Shown piece after piece: positions 17,773 to 26,023 of a DNA stretch of 64,000 nucleotides. This stretch comes from Acidobacteriaceae bacterium (GTDB lineage Bacteria > Acidobacteriota > Terriglobia > Terriglobales > Acidobacteriaceae), in contig JASHRF010000116.1 in assembly GCA_030037545.1 (NCBI GenBank), positions 1 to 64,000 of the forward strand, written 5' to 3'. Both the position numbers and the translations under genes were made by a program. Each line of letters begins with the position of its first letter. The first letter of the stretch is position 1. Under the pieces are notes generated by a model. The model made no database searches, was not told where the DNA came from, and saw only the letters and a list, made by a program, of their open reading frames with translations.

Positions 17773-19185
17773 CTAAAGTCTGTAAGCTTTTTTCGCCAAG
17801 CCGTAGGTCAGGTCGTGAGCCACTTCGTGGGCTTCGTCCTCCTCGAGCCTGTGCTCGGCGACCAGGCGGGCCAGGAAGGCGCAATCGACGCGACGCGCCA
17901 TGTCGTGGCGGGCGGGAATGGAGAGGAAGGCGCGGGTGTCGTCGTTAAAGCCCACCGTGTTGTAGAAGCCCGCGGTTTCCGTGGCCAGCTCGCGAAAGCG
18001 CATCATGCCTTCGGGGCTGTCGTGAAACCACCACGGAGGGCCGAGGCGCAGGCAGGGATAATGACCGGCCAGCGGCGCCAGCTCCCGGCTTATGGTGGAC
18101 TCATCGAGCATGAAGAGGATGATGGTGAGGCCGATCTCGTTGCCGAAGCGGTCAAGCAACGGGCGCAGCGCGTCGACATAATTGATGGCGCGCGGTATAT
18201 CCGCTCCCATGTCGCGGCCGTAGCGCTCGGACACAAAGCGGTTGTGGTTGCGCACGCTCCCCGGGTGAATCTGCATCACCAGTCCGTCTTCCACGCTCAT
18301 GCGCGCCATCTCGGTGAGCATCTGTGCGCGGAACAGCTCCTGCTCGGCCGCAGCGGATTTTCCCGAAATGACTTTCGCGAACAGCGCGGCAGCTTCCGAT
18401 TCTGGCAGATCGGCCGTTTGCGCGCTGGGATGGCCGTGGTCGGTGGCCGTGCAGCCAAGGGCGCGGAAACGGGCGCGTGCCTTGGCCAGTGCGTTCAGAT
18501 AGCCCTTCCACGTCAAAGCGTCTTCGCTGGTTTGCTCGCCCAGCTTGGCGATGCGTTCCCCGAAGCCGGGGAATTCGGGATCGACGACGGGATCGGGCCG
18601 GAAGGTGGGCAGAATACGAGCATTGCCGCGCGGCTTCCAGCCGGAATCACGAATGGCCTGGTGATCAGCGAGCGAATCGAGAGGCGAATCGGTGGTCGCC
18701 AGCACTTCAAGATGGAACTGCTCGTACAGAGCGCGAGGCAAAAATGATGGCGTGCTCAACTTTGCGGAGATGGTGTCGAAGTAGAGGTCGGCGGATTGTT
18801 CTGAGAGCCGCTCCTCCAGGCCGAAGAGCTGTTGGAAGGCGTAGTCAAGCCAGATGCGCGTAGGCGTGCCGCGAAACAAATAGTAATGGCGGGCAAAGAG
18901 GTGCCACACGCGCCGCGGGTTGCGGATGACGGGCTGCCCGATTTCCAGATCGTCCATCGAGACGCCCTGGCTGTACAACATGCGGAAGACGTAGTGATCC
19001 GGTTGCACGAAGAGCGTGGCGGGATCGGGAAACGGTTGATTGCGGGCAAACCAGCCGGCCTGCGTATGCCCGTGCGGGCTGATGAGGGGCAGGTTCGAAA
19101 CCTGCTCGTACAATGCGCGGGCAATGTTGCGCACCCCGGGTTCGGCTGGAAACAAGCGATCCGGATCGATCAACATGGCTTTCAT
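17773..19185 (-). CDS. uxaC: Glucuronate/galacturonate isomerase (UxaC)
   Basis: A 470-residue amidohydrolase-fold isomerase that converts D-glucuronate to D-fructuronate and D-galacturonate to D-tagaturonate. Family segments are LISPHGHTQAGWFA (metal-binding HxH), WKPRGNARILPTFRPDPVVD, and GLVMQIHPGSVRNHN. WWFHDSPEGMMRFRELA and AFLSIPARHDMARRVDCAFLA lie near the C-terminus. The start at 19185 gives MKAMLIDPDRLFP. It is the first gene of the operon that continues with the transporter, LarA-like and uxaE genes. A promoter with an overlapping palindrome lies just upstream (19226-19268). Confidence 0.95.
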   Translation of the reverse strand: MKAMLIDPDRLFPAEPGVRNIARALYEQVSNLPLISPHGHTQAGWFARNQPFPDPATLFVQPDHYVFRMLYSQGVSMDDLEIGQPVIRNPRRVWHLFARHYYLFRGTPTRIWLDYAFQQLFGLEERLSEQSADLYFDTISAKLSTPSFLPRALYEQFHLEVLATTDSPLDSLADHQAIRDSGWKPRGNARILPTFRPDPVVDPEFPGFGERIAKLGEQTSEDALTWKGYLNALAKARARFRALGCTATDHGHPSAQTADLPESEAAALFAKVISGKSAAAEQELFRAQMLTEMARMSVEDGLVMQIHPGSVRNHNRFVSERYGRDMGADIPRAINYVDALRPLLDRFGNEIGLTIILFMLDESTISRELAPLAGHYPCLRLGPPWWFHDSPEGMMRFRELATETAGFYNTVGFNDDTRAFLSIPARHDMARRVDCAFLARLVAEHRLEEDEAHEVAHDLTYGLAKKAYRL

Positions 19186-19226
19186 CTTACCCCGTGAAGA
19201 GCATGGCGCAGGAGGACCTCCCGCTG

Positions 19227-19238
19227 AGGTCAGACCAC
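19227..19238. promoter_or_regulatory. Operator AGGTCAGACCAC between uxaC and the FCD regulator
   Basis: GGTCAGACC is an odd-length palindrome whose flanks match the consensus seen at 11540 and 20301. It lies immediately downstream of the predicted uxaC -10 box (19240-19245, minus strand), around the expected transcription start. That position fits repression by the adjacent GntR/FCD regulator. Confidence 0.7.
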
Positions 19239-19239
19239 A

Positions 19240-19268
19240 AGTATACACGTGATGCCGGACAACGTGAA
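19240..19268 (-). promoter_or_regulatory. Predicted sigma-70-type promoter of the uxaC operon
   Basis: Read on the minus strand, TTCACG (-35) and TATACT (-10) are separated by 17 bases. The -10 box is followed directly by the operator GTGGTCTGACC. The start codon of uxaC is 55 bases downstream of the -10 box. Confidence 0.6.
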
Positions 19269-19290
19269 TCGAATTTTGCGCGCAAGAAAC

Positions 19291-19320
19291 TTGGGCGCGC
19301 CGCGCTTTTGGTGTTAATCT
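19291..19320 (+). promoter_or_regulatory. Possible promoter of the FCD regulator gene
   Basis: TTGGGC and TAATCT are separated by 18 bases, 44 bases before the likely start codon. The shared operator at 19227-19238 lies about 60 bases upstream. Confidence 0.35.
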
Positions 19321-19363
19321 CGTTTTGCCCTCAGAAAATAAGGGAAGTCGAAAGGTGGCAGCC

Positions 19364-20137
19364 ATGATGCGGCGCACGAAACCTGACCAGCCCGATACCC
19401 ATCGCACCCAGCAGGTGGTGGACCACATTCGTTCGCTGATCGAAAACGGAACCCTGCAGCCGGGGGACAAAATACCGCCGGAGCGGGAGTTTGCGCGCGC
19501 CCTGAAGATCAGTCGCGCCAGCCTGCGCACCGGTATCGGGTACCTGGCGGCCATGGGGGTGATGAAGGTCAAGCACGGGGTGGGAACGTTTGTGGCCGAT
19601 GGCCCCGCGGAGTTCGGCAAGGCGTCGCTGAGCCTGATGGGGGCGCTGCACGGATTCCAGTCGTGGCAGATGTTCGAGGCGCGCATGATCCTGGAAAGCC
19701 AGGTCGCGGCGCTGGCCGCGGAGCGCGGTAAGGAAGAGCATCATGCCGCCATGTCCGAAGAGGTAGCCGAGATGTTCGCGGCCATGGACGCGCCTGCCGA
19801 CTATCTGATTCACGATGTTCTGTTTCACCGCATTATTGCGCAGGCCTCCGGCAATCCTATCCTGGCCGCGCTTTCCGAGACCATCACTTCGGCGCTCTAT
19901 GACAAGCGGCGCAAGACCGTGGAGCGGTCCACGGACTTGCGCGAATCGGCGGAGATGCATCGCGAGATCTATCGCGCCATCCGCGCGCACAAGCCGGCGG
20001 AGGCGCGGCGTTTGATGGAAGAGCATCTGCGCATGGCCAAGGAGGCGCAGGTCATGGAGCGCTCTGCGGAGCGCCGGCCTGCGGCGCCTGTCCGGTCGCG
20101 AGCGGGACGGGCGGAGCTGCGGGCAAACCTGACCTGA
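19364..20137 (+). CDS. GntR-family transcriptional regulator, FadR/UxuR (FCD) type
   Basis: A 257-residue regulator. Residues 12-80 form the winged helix (QVVDHIRSLIENGTLQPGDK, PPEREFARALKISRASLRTG, GVMKVKHGVGTFVA). Residues 100-230 form the FCD ligand-binding domain with the usual metal-coordinating pattern, including VLFHRIIAQASGNP and ESAEMHREIYRAI. It is divergent from the uxaC operon and precedes the TonB receptor, and palindromes with TGGT/ACCA half-sites lie on both sides. It is therefore the probable repressor of the hexuronate/pectin genes, with a uronate-derived inducer (inference). The start could be 19364 or 19367; an upstream TTG at 19325 lacks a ribosome site. Confidence 0.9.
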   Translation: MMRRTKPDQPDTHRTQQVVDHIRSLIENGTLQPGDKIPPEREFARALKISRASLRTGIGYLAAMGVMKVKHGVGTFVADGPAEFGKASLSLMGALHGFQSWQMFEARMILESQVAALAAERGKEEHHAAMSEEVAEMFAAMDAPADYLIHDVLFHRIIAQASGNPILAALSETITSALYDKRRKTVERSTDLRESAEMHREIYRAIRAHKPAEARRLMEEHLRMAKEAQVMERSAERRPAAPVRSRAGRAELRANLT

Positions 20138-20456
20138 CCCGCTCCGGAGGGGAACTGGTCGAACCAGGCCCGCGGCAGGTTTTCGTACAAATCCCCAATA
20201 ATCAACCCATTCACGGCATTCGAACCAATTGCCGGTCCCCGATTACATTCCTGTTGACAAGAGTTCATGGTCTGAACGAAACTGGTAGGCGTTTCTAAGT
20301 GGTCTGACCTTTGACGGGCCAAGCGCCACGAGACAACCGCTCAGAGCGCCTGCCCGCCGACGAAGGGCTCCCGCGTGATGCAGCCGCTGCCAGGCGGCTG
20401 CTGCGTATCGGCATCGACTGAATAAACGCAGAAGAAGTCTCTCTATGGAGGAAACC
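20138..20456. other. Regulatory intergenic region upstream of the TonB receptor
   Basis: About 320 bp without a gene. It contains the operator at 20299-20310, a weaker similar sequence GGTCTGAAC at 20269-20277 exactly 32 bases upstream, and a TTGACA hexamer at 20254-20259. No clear -10 box at 17-bp spacing was seen. Confidence 0.5.
20299..20310. promoter_or_regulatory. Operator GTGGTCTGACCT upstream of the TonB receptor
   Basis: This is the exact reverse complement of the site AGGTCAGACCAC in front of uxaC. It lies about 145 bases upstream of the receptor start and likely links outer-membrane uptake to the same FCD regulator. Confidence 0.65.
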
Positions 20457-23400
20457 ATGACGCAAGTTGTAACTGGAAAGCATGGGGAAGGCAGCAGCTC
20501 TCTACACGACGAAGCCTCGACCCTTTGCGTAAAGAGTCCTTGCACCTCTCATCGCAACCGTGAAGGTTGGAAAATCCCCGGCGCGGCTCTGCTGGTGGCG
20601 CTCTCGTTTCTCTTTCTTCTCGCCCCACGAGCCTTTGCCCAGGAGTTTCGCGCCACTGTCAGCGGAACAGTGACTGACACCACCGGGGCGGTGGTTCCGA
20701 ACGCCAAAATCGAGGTGCGCGAAGCCAGCACCGGCGCCGTCAGCGCCACAGTCAGCGATGCCGCCGGCCAATACAACGTACCCTTTCTGCTTCCCGGACA
20801 CTATGCGATCAAGGTGACCGCCAGCGGCTTTGCGACTCTGACCCGCAACGGCATCTCGTTGCAGGCGCAGGAACACCCCATCATCGATCTGGTCCTCAAA
20901 GTAGGTTCGGCCAATTCCACGGTCACCGTAACCGGCGCAGCGCCGCTGCTCAATCAATCTGGCGCCACTATCAGCGACGTTATCTCCACCGCGTCGGTTG
21001 CCGACCTGCCTCTCAACGGCCGTGCCCCCATGATGCTGGCCGAGCTTTCGCCTGGCGTCGAAACCGAGGCCGCTCCGCAAATCTCCCACCCCTTCGACAA
21101 CAACAACATGAATTCGTTCAGCATCGGCGGCACGCCGTTGCAAACCAGCGAAGTGCTCGTGGATGGCTCTCCCGATGAGACCATGCTCGGCTCGCTGGCC
21201 TTCAGCCCATCTGAGGACTCAGTAGCGGAAGTCTCAGTCCAGCCCTTCGCCACTGACGCCTCCTTCGGCCACACCATCGGCGGGGTGATGAATCAGGTCA
21301 CCAAGAGCGGCACCAACAATCTGCATGGCACCGCCTACGAGTTCATTCAGCTCCCCAACCTCTACGCCAATACCTATTTTGACGACCGCAACGTCCCGGT
21401 TACCCCGCTCCCGAACACTCGTTTCAACCAGTATGGTCTGACCGCGGGCGGTCCTATTTGGATTCCCAAAGTTATCAACGGCAGAAACAAGCTGTTTTGG
21501 TTCTTTGCCTGGGAAGGACTGAAGGACAAAACGCCTGCGACGACTTCGTTGACCGTCCCCACGGACGCGGAAAAAGAAGGCGACTTCAGCGCGCTGCTGC
21601 CACTGCAAATCACCAACCCGACTCAGCTCTATCAAATCTATGAGCCGGGGACAGGATCAGACTCGAGCGGCACGATTTCGAGCCGCACCCCGGTTCCGAA
21701 TAACTGTCTCACCAATCAATCGAGCTATTGCTCTTCTGCGACAGGCGGAACCGCCGGGTACACGCTCGACCCCGTTGCCCTGAACTACCTGAAACTGTAT
21801 CCGGAGCCAAACGCCACGGCCGAGCAAAAGGATGACGGCGCGGACAACTACCTTAGCAATGCGCCCAGCGTGGACAATTACAACGAAGAATTCGGGCGCC
21901 TCGATTACAACGTCAGCTCCAGCGATCACCTCTTCTTCGATTTCCGCGCGAATCACCGCTCCCAAGTCAAGGAAGATTACTTCAACAACACCAACGGCTC
22001 GACCCTCATCCGCCAGAATTGGGGCGGCACGCTGGATAACGTTTACACCATGAATCCCTCGACGGTTTTCGATGTCCGCCTCAATTGGACCTTCTTCTAC
22101 GAAGCGCACGATTCGCCGGCAAGCCTGTCTTCGGAAACGCCAACCGCGATGGGATTCAGCGGCCTGCCGAATTCCGCCCTGCCCTACGTGGAGTTGCCGG
22201 TCGTCAAATTCAACAGCAGCAGCTTTGAGGATTTCAACAACACGGCCTCGCCCAGCTACGATCCGACTACGAGCTACCAGGTCTTTGCCGACATGCTGAA
22301 GACCCACGGCAAGCACTCGCTGAAGATCGGCTTCGACGGCCGTCAATACCGCATGAGAATCCGGAACTTCGACAATGGAGCCAGCCCTTCAGGCGAATTC
22401 ACCTTCGGTAACAGTTGGGTCACGGAAGGAACCGGCGAGCCAAGCCAGACCTTCGGCGGCGATCTGGCATCGTTCGAGCTGGGCTTGGCGCAAACCGGCA
22501 ACGATGGCCTCGATCTGCAAGCCAACGGAGACTATCGCGCGTACTACATCGGAACCTTCGCCCAGGACGACTGGCGGCTGAATCAGCGCCTGACGCTGAA
22601 CTTGGGCGTCCGTTTCGATATTGGCACGCCTTTCGGCGAGAAGTTCGGGCGCACCATTAGCGGATTCAACCTGACGGCGACCAACAGCGCTTCGGGAGCC
22701 CAGTATAACCCGGCCGACTCTGTGACCCTGACCAATTATGGCAACGCAACCTACACCGTAAACCCGACCGGATTCAACACCCTGGGAGGAGTCACCTTCC
22801 CCAGTTCCGACTGGGGCGCGCCTTACCAGATCGAGGATAAAACCGGTTTCTGGAGCCCGCGCATCGGCTTCTCCTACAATCCATCATGGCTCAAAGACAG
22901 CATGGTGGTACGCGGAGGCTTCGGCATCTTTGTCATGCCGCAAACGCTGTCGAGCCTGAACGCGTCCGGCACGGTCTCCTCCAATGCGCAAAGCTTCCAG
23001 TCGGGCTTCAGCGCATCCACAACTTACACCGCGTCGACCAACAGCTACTACACCAACTGCACCTCCGGCAGTACTGCCAGCCCCGGTCTCTGCTCCGGCA
23101 GTTCCGCGTTTACGTTCGACAATCCCTTCCCGAGCGGCTTCGAACAGCCGACTGGTTCCTCGGAGGGCGCCAGCACTTTCCTCGGAGAATCCATCAGCTT
23201 CTTCGCTCCTGTACAGCACGACGCTTACTCCGAGCGCTGGAACCTGGGGGTGCAGAAGCAGATCACCCCGTCCACTCTGATCGAGGCCATCTACGTGGGC
23301 AACCATGCACTGCATCTGACTGCCAACGACTTGAGCGGCTCCGAGCAGAATCTCAATGCCGTCGAAAAGCAGTACATGAACACCAATCCTTACCCGGATT

Positions 23401-24338
23401 ACACTCTGAGCAAGGCGGCGGGAACCGCTGTACCCAACCCGTTTTACAATCTGCTTCCTCTCAACAAAACCTTCAACGCGTCCACCACGGACTTGGGCTA
23501 CCTGTTCGTGCCCTATCCGCAGTTCGGCAACGAGGGCATTTACGAAGTGAACCAGACCATCGGCCAGTCGTGGTACAACGCCGGCATGCTGCACGTCGAA
23601 CAACGCGCCAGGCACGGCCTGACGCTGACAGCCAACTACAACTTCTCAAAGCTCATTGAGCGGGACTCCTGGCTCAACGACGAAGACACCACCATGGAGA
23701 AGCGAGTCTCGCCCTTCGACCACGCGCAGCACTTCACGGTAGGCGGCCTCTACGAACTACCCTTCGGCCGCGGCAAAATGTTCGACTTCGGCGGCAGCCG
23801 CCTGGCCGACGAGCTTTTAGGCGGATATGTCCTCAACGGCATCTACCAGTTCGAAAGCGGCCCGCCCATCGTCTTTACAAGCAATCTTGTTTTGCAGCCG
23901 GGCATGACCATCAAGGACATCAAGAGCGAGCCGCGCAATACGAGTGAAACAACTCCGGCGCTCGTCAATGCGAGCAATGTTTTCGCCACGGGCAACCTTA
24001 GCTGCACTTATGTGGCCTCCTCGCAGCCCTGCGATGGCTCGGTATTCTTCAACGGGCAATACTCCGGCTACGATTACCGCACGCTGCCGACAACCATTGG
24101 CTCCGTACGGGCGGACGGGTACAACAACCTCGACGCATCGGTTCTCAAGGACTTCCCGATCAAGGGAGAGGGAACCTATTTCCAGCTCCGCTTTGAGACC
24201 TTCAACACTCTTAACCATCCGGTGTTCGCCTCGCCAAACGTCTCCAGCGCGACCAGCAGCACGTTCGGCTACATCACCTCGGTCACCAGCAATAGCCAAT
24301 CGCGCCAGATTCAGCTCGGCGGACGCCTCGTCTTTTAA
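20457..24338 (+). CDS. Oar-type TonB-dependent receptor with carboxypeptidase-regulatory domain
   Basis: An outer-membrane protein of 1,293 residues. A hydrophobic signal segment (ALLVALSFLFLLAPRAFAQ) comes after an unusually long 35-residue hydrophilic leader. Then follow a carboxypeptidase regulatory-like fold (about 60-150, starting ATVSGTVTDTTGAVVPNA), a plug region (150-300, LPLNGRAPMMLAELSPG) and a long barrel ending in a C-terminal aromatic/hydrophobic strand (QIQLGGRLVF). The start at 20457 is preferred because GGAGG lies five bases upstream; a Met at 20445 has no good site. Receptors of this class are abundant in Acidobacteriota and import oligosaccharides or similar. The position beside the pectin genes and the shared operator suggest oligogalacturonide uptake (inference). 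Confidence 0.9.
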   Translation: MTQVVTGKHGEGSSSLHDEASTLCVKSPCTSHRNREGWKIPGAALLVALSFLFLLAPRAFAQEFRATVSGTVTDTTGAVVPNAKIEVREASTGAVSATVSDAAGQYNVPFLLPGHYAIKVTASGFATLTRNGISLQAQEHPIIDLVLKVGSANSTVTVTGAAPLLNQSGATISDVISTASVADLPLNGRAPMMLAELSPGVETEAAPQISHPFDNNNMNSFSIGGTPLQTSEVLVDGSPDETMLGSLAFSPSEDSVAEVSVQPFATDASFGHTIGGVMNQVTKSGTNNLHGTAYEFIQLPNLYANTYFDDRNVPVTPLPNTRFNQYGLTAGGPIWIPKVINGRNKLFWFFAWEGLKDKTPATTSLTVPTDAEKEGDFSALLPLQITNPTQLYQIYEPGTGSDSSGTISSRTPVPNNCLTNQSSYCSSATGGTAGYTLDPVALNYLKLYPEPNATAEQKDDGADNYLSNAPSVDNYNEEFGRLDYNVSSSDHLFFDFRANHRSQVKEDYFNNTNGSTLIRQNWGGTLDNVYTMNPSTVFDVRLNWTFFYEAHDSPASLSSETPTAMGFSGLPNSALPYVELPVVKFNSSSFEDFNNTASPSYDPTTSYQVFADMLKTHGKHSLKIGFDGRQYRMRIRNFDNGASPSGEFTFGNSWVTEGTGEPSQTFGGDLASFELGLAQTGNDGLDLQANGDYRAYYIGTFAQDDWRLNQRLTLNLGVRFDIGTPFGEKFGRTISGFNLTATNSASGAQYNPADSVTLTNYGNATYTVNPTGFNTLGGVTFPSSDWGAPYQIEDKTGFWSPRIGFSYNPSWLKDSMVVRGGFGIFVMPQTLSSLNASGTVSSNAQSFQSGFSASTTYTASTNSYYTNCTSGSTASPGLCSGSSAFTFDNPFPSGFEQPTGSSEGASTFLGESISFFAPVQHDAYSERWNLGVQKQITPSTLIEAIYVGNHALHLTANDLSGSEQNLNAVEKQYMNTNPYPDYTLSKAAGTAVPNPFYNLLPLNKTFNASTTDLGYLFVPYPQFGNEGIYEVNQTIGQSWYNAGMLHVEQRARHGLTLTANYNFSKLIERDSWLNDEDTTMEKRVSPFDHAQHFTVGGLYELPFGRGKMFDFGGSRLADELLGGYVLNGIYQFESGPPIVFTSNLVLQPGMTIKDIKSEPRNTSETTPALVNASNVFATGNLSCTYVASSQPCDGSVFFNGQYSGYDYRTLPTTIGSVRADGYNNLDASVLKDFPIKGEGTYFQLRFETFNTLNHPVFASPNVSSATSSTFGYITSVTSNSQSRQIQLGGRLVF

Positions 24339-24431
24339 AAGTTGAAACTTTCCGGCCGGCGTGGATTCAATCATCGCACCGGCCGAAAAAAATCCAGTCT
24401 GCCGTGGCGGCCGCTGGCAATTGAGCGGCCG

Positions 24432-25910
24432 CTACGATGCTTGGCGTGCAGGCGCGGCAGCTTCCTTTACCGGCAGCCGTACCTCGAACCGCGTTTGGCC
24501 CGGCGCCGACTTCACCTCGATGGTTCCGCCAAAGTTCTGGGTCACGATGCGGTGCACAATCTCCAGCCCCAGGCCCGTCCCTGAGCCATGCGGCTTGGTG
24601 GTAAAGAACGGCTCGAAGATGCGCGGCAGCACCTCCGACGCGATCCCCTCGCCGGCATCCGCAATGCTCACCCCCAGAATGCCTGGCTCATTCCACGTGG
24701 CAATCTCTACCTTCCCGCCCTCCGGAGACGCGTCCACGGCATTGTCAATCAGGTTGGTCCACACCTGGCTGAGCGCCGCGCCGCGCACAAAGATCTTGGC
24801 CGGCGCAGCCTCGAACCGCTTCTCCACGGTCAGGTTCTTCACCCTCAGCTTGTGCCCCAGGATGGTCAGCGTGCTCTGCAGGCTCTCGTGCACATCCACT
24901 TCCCGGCCCCCGGAGCGGTCGTCGTACGCAAACTTTTTTACCGCCATCACCAGGTCGGAGATGCGCCCCACGCTCTCTTCAACCGTGCACACCAGCAACA
25001 CGCTGGAAACCAGCGCCTCCAGCCAGTTCAGCGCGTCGGAAAAACTGCTGTTGGGGAATGCCAGGCGCGCGCAGTCCAGCTCTTCCCGTGCCAATCCTGC
25101 CTTTACCAGCGCCGGCGCAATGGCGAACGCATTCTCTACGCCCACGCTTTTCAGCCACTCCGCCATCGCTTCTTCGGCGTCCGCCTGCTCCAGGCTGCTC
25201 ATGGCCGCTTCCTTGCAACCGGCCAGCGTGCGCTCCAGCAAACTGCGCATGCATTCCAGTTGCTCGGGAGTCTTGGGCTGTTTGCTGCTGCGCAGGCTCA
25301 ACTGCTGCAGCCGCAGCAGGTTCTCGCGCATCTGCGCCGCCGCGCGCTTGGCCGCTCCCCCGGGGTTGTGCAGCTCGTGCATCAGCCCCGCCGCCAGCGT
25401 TCCCAGCGCTACCAGCTTCTCGCGGTGCAGAGCCTCCACCTGGTGCGACTGCAGGCGCTGCGCCATATTCCCCAGAATTACCTTGCGCACCGCCGGGCAA
25501 CACGCCAGCAGGCTCCAGAACTCCTGCTCGCGGAACCGAATCAGGGTTGAATCCTGCGCGGCGACGACGCGTAACGGGCTACGATATCGTCCCGTAAGCA
25601 GCGGAAACTCTCCCAGTCCCTCACCCGCCTTCGCGCAACCTACCAGCATCCAGGTTCCGTCCGGCTCCGGCCGCTCGGCGCGAATCTCACCCTCCAGAAT
25701 CACCCAATAGAATGCAAAGGTTTCCCCCGGCTCAATCAGGAGCGTTCCCGCCCGGACCTTCACGCGTTCCAGGTGCTCGACGTCCGGCAACGCATCCTTA
25801 ATCTCAGTGTCTGCGAATGGCAGCGTCCCGCGCAGCACCGCGGCCGCTTCTGATAAGGGGAGGGTCTGGACTTCAATCCCTTGTGCGCTTTGAATCATCT
25901 CACCCTGCAT
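24432..25910 (-). CDS. Sensor histidine kinase with N-terminal cyclic-nucleotide-binding domain
   Basis: A 492-residue soluble kinase with no membrane segment. Residues 20-150 form a cNMP-binding/Crp-like beta-roll (LIEPGETFAFYWVILEGEIR, GEGLGEFPLLTGRYRSPLRV). The H-box is HELHNP at 178-183 after the helix LHREKLVALGTLAAGLM. An unusually long helical stretch of about 150 residues separates it from the ATPase domain, whose N-box is NLIDNAVDAS and G-boxes are DAGEGIA and GSGTGLGLEI. It lies 113 bp downstream of the receiver-flavoprotein fusion on the same strand and is the natural partner of that receiver. The signal could be a cyclic nucleotide, but the canonical phosphate-binding arginine pattern is not clearly seen. 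Confidence 0.9.
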   Translation of the reverse strand: MQGEMIQSAQGIEVQTLPLSEAAAVLRGTLPFADTEIKDALPDVEHLERVKVRAGTLLIEPGETFAFYWVILEGEIRAERPEPDGTWMLVGCAKAGEGLGEFPLLTGRYRSPLRVVAAQDSTLIRFREQEFWSLLACCPAVRKVILGNMAQRLQSHQVEALHREKLVALGTLAAGLMHELHNPGGAAKRAAAQMRENLLRLQQLSLRSSKQPKTPEQLECMRSLLERTLAGCKEAAMSSLEQADAEEAMAEWLKSVGVENAFAIAPALVKAGLAREELDCARLAFPNSSFSDALNWLEALVSSVLLVCTVEESVGRISDLVMAVKKFAYDDRSGGREVDVHESLQSTLTILGHKLRVKNLTVEKRFEAAPAKIFVRGAALSQVWTNLIDNAVDASPEGGKVEIATWNEPGILGVSIADAGEGIASEVLPRIFEPFFTTKPHGSGTGLGLEIVHRIVTQNFGGTIEVKSAPGQTRFEVRLPVKEAAAPARQAS

Positions 25911-25953
25911 TTGCCCTTGCGCCCCGCGCCGCTCGGTGCGGACGGTAAAGGGG

Positions 25954-25980
25954 AGGTCCCAATTCTGGATTTTGGGACCT
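25954..25980. repeat. Perfect 9-bp inverted repeat between the flavoprotein and kinase genes
   Basis: AGGTCCCAA (25954-25962) and TTGGGACCT (25972-25980) form a stem with a nine-base loop in the 113-bp gap inside the presumed operon. No long T-run follows, so an RNA-processing, regulatory-protein or weak attenuation role is possible. Confidence 0.5.
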
Positions 25981-26023
25981 GGGAGAGCACGAACTCAATT
26001 AGCAATATCATCGCTTCAACGGC

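Noticed and set aside
21435-21443. Operator-like GGTCTGACC inside the TonB receptor gene
   Set aside because: It lies within codons for Gly-Leu-Thr in the coding region and lacks the flanking AGT/ACT symmetry; likely coincidence.
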